The position numbers and the translations under genes were made by a program. From Apiosordaria backusii (taxonomy: Eukaryota > Ascomycota > Sordariomycetes > Sordariales > Lasiosphaeriaceae), in the NCBI GenBank assembly GCA_030549205.1, contig JAUKTV010000007.1, positions 682,001 to 746,000 on the forward strand: a stretch of DNA of 64,000 nucleotides, read 5' to 3'. The notes under the pieces are model-generated. The model saw only the letters and a program-made list of their open reading frames with translations, had not been told where the DNA came from and did no database searches. This document shows, one piece after another, positions 22,467-34,587 of this stretch (its first letter is position 1; the number at the start of each line of letters is the position of its first letter).

Positions 22467-24066
22467 TCAGTTCGCCGAGGCCTCGCGGGACAAAGTCCTG
22501 CTCAGTCCCACTTCAGCCCACCAGTCATCCGGAATGTCCTCACGCTGGGCAAGGCTGCGGACAAGACGCTGCATCACTTCAACACCGCCAAAAACGGAGG
22601 GGTCGTCGCTGCTATTGCGCCTAGCAACATCTGCCCATGACCGACCGCTGCTGCGTGCGCGGGGGAGGATAAAATTCCTGATATCCTCCTCAAGCTCGTC
22701 CTCGTCCGTGTCGGAATTATCACATCCCGACGCAGGCTCCACGTCGACGGTCTCGGGGTTGGTGAAAGAGGTCCTCGAGGAGGCGGCAACGGTGCTCTGT
22801 GTTGCCGCCGCTGATGCCGTAGCAGACGCAAAGGAAGAGCCGACGCTCGGAGGCTGCGGATCCGGAGCAATCGTGGTCAACAGTGTCTCCCATGCATTGT
22901 CGCCTTCGGGGCTCAGGCTCCTGGTGCGGTCACCAAGGCCATCAACACCCGACGAGGGGACACGGAGCGTTGACCCGTTGCGCTGGGCGCGATCTTGGCG
23001 ACGAGACTCAGCCCAGCGACGACCTGCCGTGTAAGAAATTGCGGAATCGTCACCGAAAACATGAGATTCGCCTCGTGTGTTGGAGGCTGGTCTGCGAAAC
23101 GCAGCGATAGCTCCCGCTGGGGATGTGGTAGAGCTACGTGACTGTGACAAAGTTAGAATGGAGAACACTAGTGAGCGTTGGCAAGCGTCACAAAAAGTAC
23201 ATACCGGATGGTTGGGGGCCTGGGTGGTCCGGAGACTTGACTCCCTGGGGAGTGGTTCCATACGAGACAAATAGCGTTCGCGGGGGATGAAGTAGGGTTC
23301 CGCAGATGCTGACTGAGGATCGGCTGGCGGGGCCGAGATGGGCGAAGTGTCGTCATCAGTTTGCGTCTGGCTTGGATTCGATCCAGCGTGCAAGTGAGCC
23401 CAGCGCTCGCCAAACATGGCAACAACTCGGTCATCGAGCCCCAGATAGGCGCGACGGCGGCCATATCTGGAAGCAGCATCGGTAGGCGGCTCTAGAGCCG
23501 GGGACCGGCGTCGTGGCTGCTCGGGCGCCTCCCAAGGGTGAGGGGGAGGGCCATCAGCGGCATCGCGAATGTGACGGTAGGGGTTGTTCAAAGCTGTCGC
23601 CGAGATGTGGACGACAGGAACATCCGGAGGCGGCTCTAAGATGGGTGATCGGCGGGGTTCCCAGATGGCATCCTCGAGTACGCGGCGGCGGCGCTCGCGG
23701 ACCTGTTCCCGTGCTTGCTCGCGCACATTGTGGTATCCCCGGACAAGACGGTACCGGCGAATGGTCGAGCGCGCTTCTGCCGAACTTTTTTCGGCGGCAG
23801 GCTTGGATTGGATGTCGGACTCGACTGGCGCTTGATACAACCTGATTGGTGAAGACGCAAGATTAGCTCATGCCATGGAAAAATGTCTGCAAGATGAAGA
23901 AAAAGCATTGCGCCCGGAGAGTTTCTACACCAAGAAAAGGTTCCCAGTGATGCAGGACTATTTCCAGGTGGGCGCTGGTTGCTTCAGGCGATGGCAAAGT
24001 GGGATATGCGCTTGTCACAGGACTGGGACAGGGAGGGCTGGAGGGGCACCCTTACCGAAGACCCAT
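22467..24066 (-). CDS. Uncharacterised disordered protein, 440 aa
   Basis: I do not recognise the family. Three exons (24066..24056, 23841..23205, 23141..22467) join in phase. The first has only 11 coding nucleotides (MGLR), chosen because its GTAAGG donor joins to RLYQAPVES and no other ATG opens the frame. The second intron (63 nt) has a GTATGT donor and a TCTAAC branch site. The protein is mostly disordered. It has an Arg-rich N-terminal segment (REQAREQVRERRRR), repeated Pro-rich SPxLEPP blocks, an acidic patch (DTDEDELEEDIRNFILP) and a short, probably ordered C-terminus (GVEVMQRLVRSLAQREDIPDDWWAEVG) that may be a binding helix. There is no signal peptide or membrane helix. A regulatory or scaffold role would be a guess. 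Confidence 0.8.
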
Positions 24067-24754
24067 CTTCGTTTTCTCTGAGCTTTGGTCGCGTCGCCCG
24101 GGGAGAAATTGAGATGAAAATGGCAACGAGAGTAACGGCTGATTATGTTAAAGAGTGGCCGTGATGATGCGCCTCTTCAATCGATGGGAACCGGATGTTG
24201 GGGGATAATGCGCCAACGTGTCGATGTTGGGCGTCGCGGGTGAATGTGTACGGAGGAACAACGAGAAGGAGGGAGTTTTACGGCTCGGGGCTGCGTCAAA
24301 GTCCAAAGTTGGGCGGGTCATTCCTTTTGTGGGTGGGGCCTTTTGCCTGAACCCAAGGTTGCTGATGCATGAGGGCGGGCCCCCTTGCGCAAGGCCCGGG
24401 CTTAGCCCCCCGCTACATGCATCGTACTCAGCCAACTCCAGCCACAATTCTTCTGTTTCTCAGGAATGATGTGGCTGTACTCGCATATATACAATGCTTC
24501 TATTAATTCTATTCACATAAACAGAGCTCAAGGACCCCTTGCGCCGATCCCGCTTCCCGCCCCCAAGCAAAGCTAAAAACGACAGGCTCCAGCAGTTCCC
24601 CATCATGAACCACCATTCTTGGCACACCTTCGAAAGCATCCATGGTCCAATAAACACCATGAGTCACTCCTGACATCATTCCCCTGTATGTATCAAAATA
24701 CTGATCTGAGCATACCAACAACTACAACCCGGCAACAAGGAGGCTCGAGACATC
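24067..24754. other. Divergent promoter region
   Basis: Lies between the uncharacterised minus-strand gene and the dihydrofolate synthase gene and should carry both promoters. No gene or strong motif is seen. Confidence 0.5.
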
Positions 24755-26014
24755 ATGATTGATCTGGGGCTGGCCCGCATCGGCCGTCTCATCCAACACA
24801 CACCCCAGACATGGAAGGCCATCCATGTGGCCGGCACTAACGGCAAGGGGTCCATATGTGCCTACATCTCAGCCATGCTGAACGCCAAAGGCATCTCATG
24901 CGCAAGGTTCACGTCCCCTCACCTAGTCGACCGCTGGGACTGCATCGCCGTCAATGGCAAGCCAGTGTCCGAATCCCTGTTTCGCAAAGCCGAAGACGAC
25001 GTGAAGCTGAGGGATGTGGCCGAGAACATTGGCGCAACCGAATTTGAGCTCCTGACAGCCACCGCCTTCGAGATTTTCAACCACATGAAAGTTGAATATG
25101 GAGTTGTTGAAGTTGGCCTAGGGGGAAAGCTGGATGCGACAAATGTACTCAAGCAAAAAGCAGTCACTGTTATCTCTAAGATTGGTCTTGACCACCAGTC
25201 CTTCCTGGGCAACACCATTGAGGAGATTGCCCTTCAGAAAGCAGGTATCATGCGCGAGGGCGTGCCTTGTGTGGTGGATGGCAGCAATCAGCAGTCAGTT
25301 CTGGAGGTAATAGAACAGCATGCACGGGAAACTAGGGCGCCATTACACTTTCCCAACACCACAGCTGTGGCCGAAGAACTTGCGAGTCCCGGGGTGAATT
25401 TCGAGCCACATCAGATTCAGAATCTAGCAACTGCCCATCTGGCATTCCGTCTCGCTTGCCCAGAACATGATGAACCACCAGCAAGCCTTCTGCCTGCCAT
25501 CAAGCAACTCAAGTGGCCTGGTCGTCTTCAAAAATTAAATCTCGAAAATATCACCGGCCGCCAACAGGAAGTGCTGTTAGATGGCGCCCACAACACTCAG
25601 TCGGCCGAGGCACTTGCTGGCTTTGTCCAGAAACATCTCCGATCTCAAGGACACCCCATAACTTGGGTTCTAGCTGCCACCCAAGGAAAAGATATGGACG
25701 GAATCCTTGGCTTATTACTCCAACCCGGAGACCGAGTCATTGCCGTCAAGTTCGAGCCTGTGGATGGGATGCCATGGGTCAAAGCAGCCGACCCTAATGA
25801 GCTGCTCAACCTCGCCATTCAACATGGCGTGGACCGGTCAGCGGCATACAGCGCCGGAGAGAACGTAAAAGACGCTTTACTCAAAGCATCAGAGATGGCA
25901 GGCGAAAAACCAGTAGTGATAGCCGGGAGCCTCTACCTCGTGTCCAGTGTCCTGAGGCTCTTGCGTGAGCAGCCTCAAGATTCTGATGCTCCTGAGAATG
26001 CAATGTGGTTTTAA
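24755..26014 (+). CDS. Dihydrofolate synthase (Fol3-like), Mur ligase family
   Basis: An ATP-dependent ligase adding glutamate to dihydropteroate in folate synthesis. Single exon, 419 residues, close to yeast Fol3. The N-terminus runs IDLGLARIGRLI, then the P-loop AGTNGKGS at 26-33. TSPHLVDRWDCI follows at about 54, the ATEFELLTATAF block, and VGLGGKLDATNVL with the magnesium-site residues of the family. KIGLDHQSFLGNTIEEIALQKAGI is diagnostic. LDGAHN at about 273-278 is the C-terminal domain motif. It resembles dihydrofolate synthase more than folylpolyglutamate synthase because the N-terminus is short with no targeting sequence. Discrimination between the two activities is inference. The start is the ATG at 24755; no upstream extension is needed. 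Confidence 0.9.
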   Translation: MIDLGLARIGRLIQHTPQTWKAIHVAGTNGKGSICAYISAMLNAKGISCARFTSPHLVDRWDCIAVNGKPVSESLFRKAEDDVKLRDVAENIGATEFELLTATAFEIFNHMKVEYGVVEVGLGGKLDATNVLKQKAVTVISKIGLDHQSFLGNTIEEIALQKAGIMREGVPCVVDGSNQQSVLEVIEQHARETRAPLHFPNTTAVAEELASPGVNFEPHQIQNLATAHLAFRLACPEHDEPPASLLPAIKQLKWPGRLQKLNLENITGRQQEVLLDGAHNTQSAEALAGFVQKHLRSQGHPITWVLAATQGKDMDGILGLLLQPGDRVIAVKFEPVDGMPWVKAADPNELLNLAIQHGVDRSAAYSAGENVKDALLKASEMAGEKPVVIAGSLYLVSSVLRLLREQPQDSDAPENAMWF

Positions 26015-26117
26015 GAGCAAATCACATGATTTTCACGCTTAATTGATAATCTCCGCCCAAAAAGCGGTCAGTTTCTCTCCCGTTCACCATCTGAGCACTT
26101 CACTGGCAACCCTCACC

Positions 26118-27055
26118 ATGACAACCCCCAACCACCTAGTCATCGTCTGCGGCCACGGGATTTACCTCGGAGGTCCTCAGAATGGGCACGATGAATCAGA
26201 ATGGCTGATCGAACCTTACAAAAAGGGAGAGACAACTACTTTCATCGCGCATATCAAGGCTGGGTGTGACATCTTGAATACCGACCCGAGATCTGTCTTG
26301 GTGTTTTCTGGGTATGTAACTTCTTGATCACTAATTGGTGGTCTGTTTGGCAATCATCTAAAGCAACATTCCATTCAATATCCCTCACTCTTTCATCTCA
26401 ATCTCCTATCACCATGCCCCTCAACCCCCCGGCGATCTCCAAACCTTTCATCAAATCATCCTAACCATCCCACAGAGGCCCAACCCGCCACGAAACCTCC
26501 CTCTCCGAAGCCAAATCCTACTCCAACCTCGCCGCCCAAAACAACTTCTTAGAATCCAACCACCTCAACAACCGCGTCTTCCTCGAAGAGCGCGCTCTAG
26601 ACTCCTACTTCAACATTTTATTCTCCCTCATCCTCTACTGGCGCCACCACCCGCTTTCCCACTGGCCAGAGCTTATCACTATTGTCTCCCACGAGTTCAA
26701 ACGCACTCGCCTTGTCCAGGGCCACTGCAACGCTATCGGGTTTCCGCTGGAGAGGGTGAACTACATCGGCATCAACCCCCCATCGCTGAAAACCGAGGAC
26801 GAGAACAGCAACCAGCTCACTCTGGGGGCATGGGAATCCGACCCCCACGGCGCCAGCTCTGAGCTCGCAAGTAAGAGAAGATCTCGAAATCCCTGGGGTA
26901 TATTCCAAAAATTATTCCTTGACAAAACCGAAGAGAAAAAAGCTGGAATGGAGGGACAAGTGAGAGTGCTAGAAGATGGATCAGAGACGTTGTTGCTTGA
27001 TATTGATGGTCACCGGCCATGGGCTCTAGCTGTAGCTCTACAACCCAAAAACTAA
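26118..27055 (+). CDS. DUF218-domain protein (YdcF-like fold)
   Basis: Exons 26118..26311 and 26476..27055 splice in phase 2 to 257 residues. The N-terminus NHLVIVCGHGIYLGG gives the first strand and loop of a Rossmann-like domain. SVLVFSGGPTRHETSLSEAKSYS at the splice junction is the DUF218 core (SGG-T, then S-EA-SY). LITIVSHEFKRTRL and the following His/Arg loop complete it. The family includes bacterial YdcF/SanA proteins; fungal members are soluble with no firm function. There is no signal peptide or membrane helix. It ends 6 bp from the stop of the convergent hydrolase gene. The start is the ATG at 26118, just before the conserved first strand. Confidence 0.85.
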
Positions 27056-27061
27056 ACCAAA

Positions 27062-28260
27062 TCAAATATTCGGCGATACTACATAACCACTCTGTCTCCC
27101 CCCTCCCTGTTGCTGCTCCTCCCTCGTCTCAGGGTTATACCTATCCTCCCCCGCTCCCATCACCACCCCCACAACAAATTGCACCGCGTCCTTGACCATC
27201 TCCGCGCTAAACTCGTGGCCAATCCCTGGGTAGACCCTATCATCCACCCAGAACCTCTGTTCTTTATCAAACGATGGAGATGGCGGGGTAACAGCCGCCT
27301 GCTTGAGCCAGTTCATAAAGGGGTCTGAACACCGCGGCGGGACTAATTTGTCGACTCCGCCGGAGCACACCAACAACTTTTTGCCTTGGAGGCGCTCGTA
27401 GAGGATGGTTTGCCGGATGAGTTCCTGCCGGGAGTGGGTCTGCTGTTCTGGGACGGGGTGCGGACCAAAAAGGATGGCTTTGGGGTCGTAGTTTTTGCAG
27501 GCGTTGATGAGGGATGGGGGGAAGTCGCGGCTGCCGAGGAAGGAGGCGCCGTTGTCTTGGGGGGAGTAGGTATTTAGTTTCGAAAGACGTGCCCGGTCGG
27601 ATAGTAAATCTATCATATCATGTCAGCATCACAGATAGAAAAAGGAAGGGGGGAGGGGGATATACTAATAAAATCCGGACACCCAATCACGCACACCCCC
27701 GCCCTCACCCTCCTGTCCGCCATCATCAACTGCCAAACGCTATGCCCCCCCAAACTGCACCCCAACGCGAGGTGCTGATCCACCCTTTTTTCTCCCCTGG
27801 GGAACAGATACCCCTCGATGACATCAATCATCAAGCTCTGGTCCACCACCATGCCCCGTATCCCGGCGAACATGTCAATCGCGTGGTTCTCGTTGCCCTC
27901 CCTCCAGGATCCGTTGACTTTTTCGTTTATCAATCGACTTCCGTGATTTCGCTGATCATACGCAATAGCGATTAACCCTCTTCTTTCCTGCTGCTGTTGG
28001 CCGGGGGAGCTGTGGGTGTTTTGATGGTGGGAGAAGCTGTTCCAGGCTGCAATGCACCGCGAGGCGATGTCTTTCATGGACTCCTTGTTGCGCGTGCGCT
28101 GGTGGTGGAGCCACAAGATGGAGACTTTGTGGACGGAGGGGGAGAGTTCATCGAGGCCGTAGACGTCGCAGAGGATGCCGGATATAGGGAGGGTGGTGGA
28201 GGAGATTGGGGGGGTGGGGGGGAGGCCGTGGGTGGATTGGTTGCCGGTGTTGTTGGACAT
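27062..28260 (-). CDS. Alpha/beta hydrolase
   Basis: Exons 28260..27666 and 27609..27062 are joined across a 56-nt intron in phase 1, giving 380 residues. The nucleophile elbow GCSLGGHS places the catalytic serine at S169. AYDQRNHGSRL at 100-110 is the usual strand-4/loop region. The late VYPGIGHEFS supplies the probable catalytic histidine. VDKLVPPRCSDPF resembles the acid-strand region. There is no signal peptide, so it is probably cytosolic. The N-terminal 25 residues are Pro/Thr-rich and the C-terminal 25 are Gln/Gly-rich. Substrate unknown; esterase or lipase-like activity is inferred from the fold. It is tail to tail with the DUF218 gene, leaving only 6 bp between stop codons. Confidence 0.85.
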
Positions 28261-30040
28261 TTTGTTTCTGATACCTTCTCACTCTTTTTAGGAATATGTT
28301 GAGGGGGTTATGGGACAAAAATGATGAAGAATAAATAAAAAGAGAAGGGAAGACGCGTGTATTGTTGATGAGAATGAGAATATAAGCTTTGAGTTCCTGC
28401 ATGAGATTCAGACAAACGGTCAGTGAACCTCGGGTCGGTTGGCGGGGTGGGTCGGGCGGCGGATAACGATAAGATCAAACTACACTACAGTGAGGTAAGG
28501 ATAAGGATAAGAAATTCCCTACCCCGCGTTCTAACTTCTTACCATTGTGGGGTATGTTTTGGCAAATGGCCCGACCGTTCGGGCCGAGTGGGACTTCCCT
28601 CCCCCAGAAAACAGTTCTCCGGGCCGAGTTCACCCAGACCTGCTCCAGTTTCCGCCCCCGTCCCGGGTCACATCTCTCAAGGCGGCGGCACGGACGGGAG
28701 TATCCCCGACAGGCTGTTGCCGATCAACACGATCTGAATTGATGAGGCTGTGCTATTTATACACTTTGTCGTGCTTCACATCTTTTTACATCGTGTGATT
28801 TCAACCTAGGAGTGGCAATCCGATCTGATAACGTTTCCTCCTTCTGCCTGTCGATTGTTATGGAAACATGGAAACATTGTCAAGAGTCTGATTTATCAGC
28901 GTAGTAAGCCGCTCAGAGTCACCCCAAGTTTCAGGGAAGTCATATGTCTAATTCTACTCATAAGCATGTTTACTCTCACATAATCACCATGTCTCTCGGC
29001 CGAAATTCTCATGCCTTGAAACTGAGGCAGAAGAGATAAAATGCCTCAGGCAAGTATACATCTCTAGTTCCCCATCACATCCCTTCCAAAACGATCTGCA
29101 GTTCCCGCGCCTCTGGAACGGCGCGATGCAGGCATGGCAGGCAGCAGGGATTGCTACACTAGCCGTCCCCTTCTTCTGGACCTTTCAACCTGCGACAGGG
29201 GCGTACGTCAACCCGATGATGTGGACAACCCCGTCATTCGGAACGAGCCACAACGCCCAAGAAACAAAAATAACTAGCAGTCTGATAGGTGTGTATGTAT
29301 TGTGCATCTTGGAAATAATACATCATGGTATTTTACATGAGGCTATCAATCTGTTGTCTGCTGTCCGCTATTCTGGAGCGACAGAGAACCAACTCTGGTA
29401 GTGATGTCCCCTCCCCTGACAAATGACAAAGTAATAATACTACATCCTTTTCGTCTCCCATTGAGTGATGATAATAAACAAAGCAGGGTTTGGGGCGAAA
29501 TGCAGAAAACCGTCGATGGCCATAGGTCCATACGAAAAACGCCAGAACTCTCCGTTTAAGCCCGTGTAAAACCGTGTGGAAGTTCCCAGTCTTGTGACCC
29601 CATCTTGCAGTCACTGCCACCCAACCAAACCCGGACGCCCTTTCAAAACAGTGTATACACCAAACATGAATGCGATATGTCGCTGAAGCCAATCGTAACA
29701 TTAGAAAAAAAAATAGAGAAAAAAAGAGAAAAAAAACCAAACTCCTCGTGATGCAATGCGTCCTCGTTGTATGGCCGACCCATTCGCGACCACCAAGAGG
29801 TGGGAATCATAAGTTGTGAAATGCCAAAGCCAAGCCAGAACTGCCAAGCTCCTTGGTAGAGATAGAGCTGAGATATAAAATAACACAAAAGAATATTAGG
29901 CTGTGCCCCCTTCCTCAAACCAAATAGGGAAGGTAATCGGCGCCGTCATTCTGGTTGTCGTAAGAATAGTAGTCCGGGACAGCGTAAGAGGGCGAAGGGG
30001 TGCGAGGATCGTGATAAACTATGTTGGCGTCATCTGTTCC
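28261..30040. other. Intergenic region, hydrolase promoter to zinc-finger gene 3' end
   Basis: Contains the hydrolase upstream region and the zinc-finger gene 3' flank. A 91-codon frame at 29126..29401 begins with an ATG but shows no family motif, and I do not call it. A short purine-rich stretch (gaaaaaaaatagagaaaaaaagagaaaaaa type) lies at 29703-29738. Confidence 0.5.
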
Positions 30041-31072
30041 CTAAATCAGTTGTGACGTTGCTGTAACAAGGGAATTCGCTTCCATCGGGACCGCCGCTGC
30101 CGCCACCGCCCGTTCGGCCTCGAGCTGGTGGATCCGCGCAAGAAAGTCTGCCGTCTGCTGGTTTTGCATCTGAACCTGCTTTTCAAGCTCCTCCTTCTCC
30201 TGCCGCAGCCGCTTGACCTCTTCCCGGAGGAGCTCAGTCTCATCAGGCCGGTCCTCACGCTTGCGCTTGGGCGCACCCAGTACAAGTGCTGGTGAGACAT
30301 GGTCGCTACCCGCATCATCTGCATCTCCTTCTGGCGACCCGCCATTCTGAGTATGCACACGCCGGAGGTGTTCGTTGAGGTTTTCCTGACGAGAGAAGCC
30401 CTTGCCGGTGGCACGCTTGCAGTTCTGATGTGGGCAGTTGAACGAGTTCTTGGGCCCGCCATGCTTCTGGTGGACTTCACGCTCGTGCCGCAGTAGACCT
30501 CCGGAATATGTGAAGCCTGACAGCTTCTCACACCCTGGGGCAAGACATTTGTATGGCCGGTCATGCTTGTCCATGTGCTTGCTGTAGTGTGGGTTGTCAG
30601 TATTTGCTACGGATGGTTTGTTGGATTTTACAACTTACTTCCACTCGCATTTACGGCTGAATGTCCGAATTTCCTCATTGCATTCTTGATAGGTGCAGAT
30701 GAACTTGCCCTCGTGGTTCTTTGTCTCCTCCCGATGTGGTTTGGGAATGGCCTTGCTTCGCTGAGGAGATGTCGCAACAGGTGAGTCCTCCTTTGCAGGG
30801 AGTGATGGTGCGGGAGCTGGGGGGACCAAGTCGAGGGCAGGGGTTTCCTCGGTCGTCACCGTCACGTCGACGAAGTTCTTGGCATCAACAAAGGGAGCGG
30901 CCTGTTCGGCAAAGTTGGCGACTTGAGCGAGTTCGTTCACCACGGCATCGTGGGTTTCGGCGAAGCGGTCGACCTCGGCGGCGGTAGCATGATCGTGGTC
31001 ATGGTGGTGTTCATCCATGGGCGGATAGTCGCTCTCATGCATGAAGTTGCGGGCCTCATATACCACGCTCAT
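30041..31072 (-). CDS. C2H2 zinc-finger protein with C-terminal coiled coil
   Basis: Exons 31072..30639 and 30581..30041 splice in phase 2 to 324 residues. An acidic N-terminus (about 1-110; His/Asp-rich DEHHHDHDHA) may serve as an activation region. Three Cys2His2-like fingers follow. The first, FICTYQECNEEIRTF with HMDKH, spans the intron junction, which supports the splice. The second is YKCLAPGCEKLSGFTYSGG with HEREVH. The third is FNCPHQNCKRATGKGFSRQ with HLRRVH. A basic KRKRE stretch (possible nuclear signal) and a heptad-like helix, LLREEVKRLRQEKEELEKQV, come next, suggesting dimerisation. It is probably a sequence-specific nuclear transcription factor; targets unknown. The start is the ATG at 31072. 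Confidence 0.88.
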
Positions 31073-34000
31073 TTTGTATGTGCGCGATGTTGCAAGGCAA
31101 AGGTGGTGAGGTAAGTGATGGGAGCAAAAGGACAAACAAGTAAATCACAAAGTCGGTCGATCGGTTGGTGGAGATGATCGATCTCGGGATAATAGATATT
31201 ATGAAGCTAAAGCTTCACGAGCTGACTTGGACCTGACAGGTGAGAGGGTGAGGTGGTGTGCGGCAGTGGTGTGGCGTGCAAGACAGGCGGGGTACTTCTT
31301 TACACGTATTGGAGCCTGACGCGTAACAATAATAGAGTCGCCTCAAGTTTGATCGTGAAGAGAGGTGGGATGTTGCTGTCGAGGGGTGTCCCGTCCTATT
31401 CAAGAAGGAAGTGTGTGTTAGACGTTGAGGCCTGAGATGTTAGGAGAAAATCTCGAGCTCCCAGGTGGGCTCAGGCAGACTCGTTCTTGGCAAAGGCACA
31501 GCCTGTCCTGCACTCCACGGCCTGAGTCGGGTCCAAGTGGGACACTCGGGACAACCAAATGCCGCTCCCAGTGGGGCAAACTTCGAGAGAGTACGTACCT
31601 CATCGCAATCACCACGTGACTTTATCGCTCGGTGAGGGAGGCAGCCCACGTCTCGACCTTCAACGTCTGTTGTCCTCTGGCGAATCACAGCTCGAGGATG
31701 CTCTCTCACAGTTTACAACAATCCAGATGGAAATGCAAATGTTCAGACTGCGCCCATCTGCTCTTGACTTTTCGATACCGACCTCACAGCCATCCGGTCG
31801 CGAGATCTGCCGCACTATTAGTATTTTTTCCAACACGCGGCAGCCAGTGACTCGAGGGGGACACACACAAGTCGACGCAAGTTCCTTCAAACGGAACCCC
31901 GGTCACTTCAATGTGAGGCAGCCATGGCCACCCATGAGTCACCCGCACATCCCACCCACCACAGGTCCCGGCTTGAAATGGCTGGCGGCTGCAGCCTTGT
32001 TCTACTTCCCAGGGGCTCGAAAAGACGGCTTCCGGTTGTGGACCGGCAGCGATCATCCACTCATTCTTCAGGTTCTGGGCACTCGCTCTGCAAGCTCAAG
32101 ATGGGGCAACACTACGAGCCAGCATTTCTACATTGCTCGTCAGCCTCCTCCGGATCCCGGACCATGCCTTCGGAGGAGATGCGGCTGGCCACCAGTCCAG
32201 GCAGCCAAGGCAGTCTAGTGTCCTTGATAAAACGAAACAACATGTCCTCATATCTCGAAACGCTGCACACTTGAGCAATCTCGACTTCATCGTTGATCTA
32301 GACGGCCTCCCGCAATCTCCCAGCTCTGAAATATTGAACACAAGACACGCTTGGCCACTTTCTTGGGTGTCCTCACAATGGAGCATCGAGACTGAATTGC
32401 GTCAGGTCTCTCAGGCACCCGTCACACAGGCTTGCGAGCCCAACCATCACGCACTTCATGGCTTGCATGGTAGGACTTCTACCTGCCTACCCTACCTTAT
32501 CTGGACTCGACGGGACGGTTCGATATTGGAAGTGTGAATTCGTACCTTGGGCTGTGAAGGCTTGCGGAAAATTCGGACAGGTGCAGTCACCGAGGGCCTT
32601 GTTCCAACGCAACTTCCAACTGGTTACCGAGGCATCCTTTTAGTCCGGATGTTGGTGCTTATGGCATTCCAAGATCCTTCTGGAAAACAACACAGCCATG
32701 ATCACCTTGCTCAGATACCATTTCCACCACTTAGGGTCAGTGCGATGGAGCCCGTTGGTGCCAACTAGGAGCCTCATGGCACCCAACGACGCCGTTGGAA
32801 ATGCTTATCACAACGTCCAACTCTCACTTATATTGAGCCCTTTCATACTTACCCGGTTCAAGGTTGAATGTTCCAGGTTGGGTGCACCGCCAGCCACGAC
32901 AATACCATTCAGACAAGAAGCGGCTCGTTCTTAGGTGCCGAGTGACTCACCCCTGTCTTGAGATTGTCACTCACCGGCAAGTTTTGGAGAGCTTGACGGG
33001 GTTGGTGAAGAAGGGGTTTCAAGTTGTCTGCCTTTGAACCATACCGTTCGCACGCTGAGCCAAAACGGAAGGTAGGTGAACGAAACGACTCTTCTCCTGC
33101 ATGTCTCATGCTCCCCCGGGCCCCATGACGACGGCCTTGGCCACCTCGAAATCGTCTTACCTTACCTTACCCACGTCTGCCTGGTCGGGGTGAGACTCAG
33201 TAAACAACTCGATGATCGTCATACCTAGCGTCACGGTGCACGCTATTTGTGCAGGACACGAGGGTTCAACACCATTAGTCTAGGTAACAATTTCTCTGCT
33301 TCGCGTCTGCATGCTGCTTTTGCCCTAATACCTAGGACTACAAGATGCAACCTGCCATCATCGTCATCACTGTCGTCTGCAGGGCGCTCAAGATATCTAG
33401 GCATGCGGTCCATCGGTTAGTTCCCACAGCCCCTTTCCGTCAAGGCGAAGCTTTCGTAGTTCCGTGCAGAGAGAGCTTGGACAAGTTGAAACGCCCGAGT
33501 TGTGGAACCATCGAATATGCTCCGGTTGCCCAATATCACGTCAAGGTGATTTTTACAGGGCCGAGAGTGACACGAGAAATACGGGATGTTTTGCCTGACT
33601 GTGGAGAGTCATTGATCGCCATCTCCACTCGATGAAACGTTGAGGATATAAACAGTCGCCTTGCCTTATCATCAGGCATGTTCAAACTTGTTCACGCGTG
33701 GCAAAGTAAATAACGACGCCTTACCATAAGGTATGAGGCGTCCATCTTCCTCTTGATATCCACCCAAATTAAACCTCGATGAGATGACTGGACTTCTCGG
33801 GCTATGTCTCCGGAACCGGTGATAATTCTGCCCACTTAGATGTACATCTACGGCTCAAGGCTTGTACAAGTGTCAGTCTGACAGGCAAGTCCCACCAGGC
33901 ACAGCAGCGAATAGAATTTCAAATCCCCAGGCCAAGGCTTTTCAGCATGCATGTACTGCAGTAGCCTCCCCCACGGGGTAAGAATGACTGTTTAGGATGC

Positions 34001-34587
34001 TTACCAAGTCGTTTGACTGGCTGACGGAGACGGAGAAACAAACACAACGGCTATGGCCCCCTCAGCCCGGCCCGATCCCGACGGTGTGGTGCCAAGACTT
34101 CGGAAGATGTATCCATGTCAGATATGCTCAACGGTAGGATTGCTTAGTGAGGCCAGGTGAGATTCTGCTGGCTAGTTGATGGTTTTTCGCCTTTCTGGGA
34201 AGGAGAGGGTGCACGATGGGGGTCACGGGTAGGTTATATCCGTAGTAGTCTGCGGGTTTAGGTTATCTATCATACCAACGAAGCGCAGCTATCATGTAGC
34301 ATCCGGATCATGTCACGCGATTGTGACATTAGAATTGGCCGTAATACCGTGTACACTAGTATTCCCCCGCCCGTGATACCTGGAGAGGGTGAGATGCGGG
34401 GGGGGGAAGCTGACATGAGTGTTGTATTCCCCGACAGATATAAACAACAAGCTTCCCGAACAACCCCAAGGCTGACTGTTTCACAAGAATTGGTTCCCCA
34501 TATTCTCCGTGTCGCCTGATTTACTTAGGTACCTGGTTGCCAACTCGTAAGACATCATTGTGAAAGAAAAGAAACAGCAAGCCAAAG
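31073..34587. other. 3.5-kb divergent intergenic region
   Basis: The longest gene-free stretch in the window, between a divergently transcribed zinc-finger gene and the ACC deaminase gene. Frames up to 219 codons (31559..32218) exist but have no motif, biased codons or plausible splice structure. Pyrimidine words such as CCTTACCTTACC (33160) are scattered. I see no tRNA, inverted repeat or repeat family here. Confidence 0.5.

Noticed and set aside
29126..29401. 91-codon frame starting with an ATG
   Set aside because: Too short to judge; no signal peptide cleavage context, family motif or intron support.
31559..32218. 219-codon plus-strand frame in the large intergenic region
   Set aside because: No motif, mixed codon use, overlapping frames of similar size on both strands.
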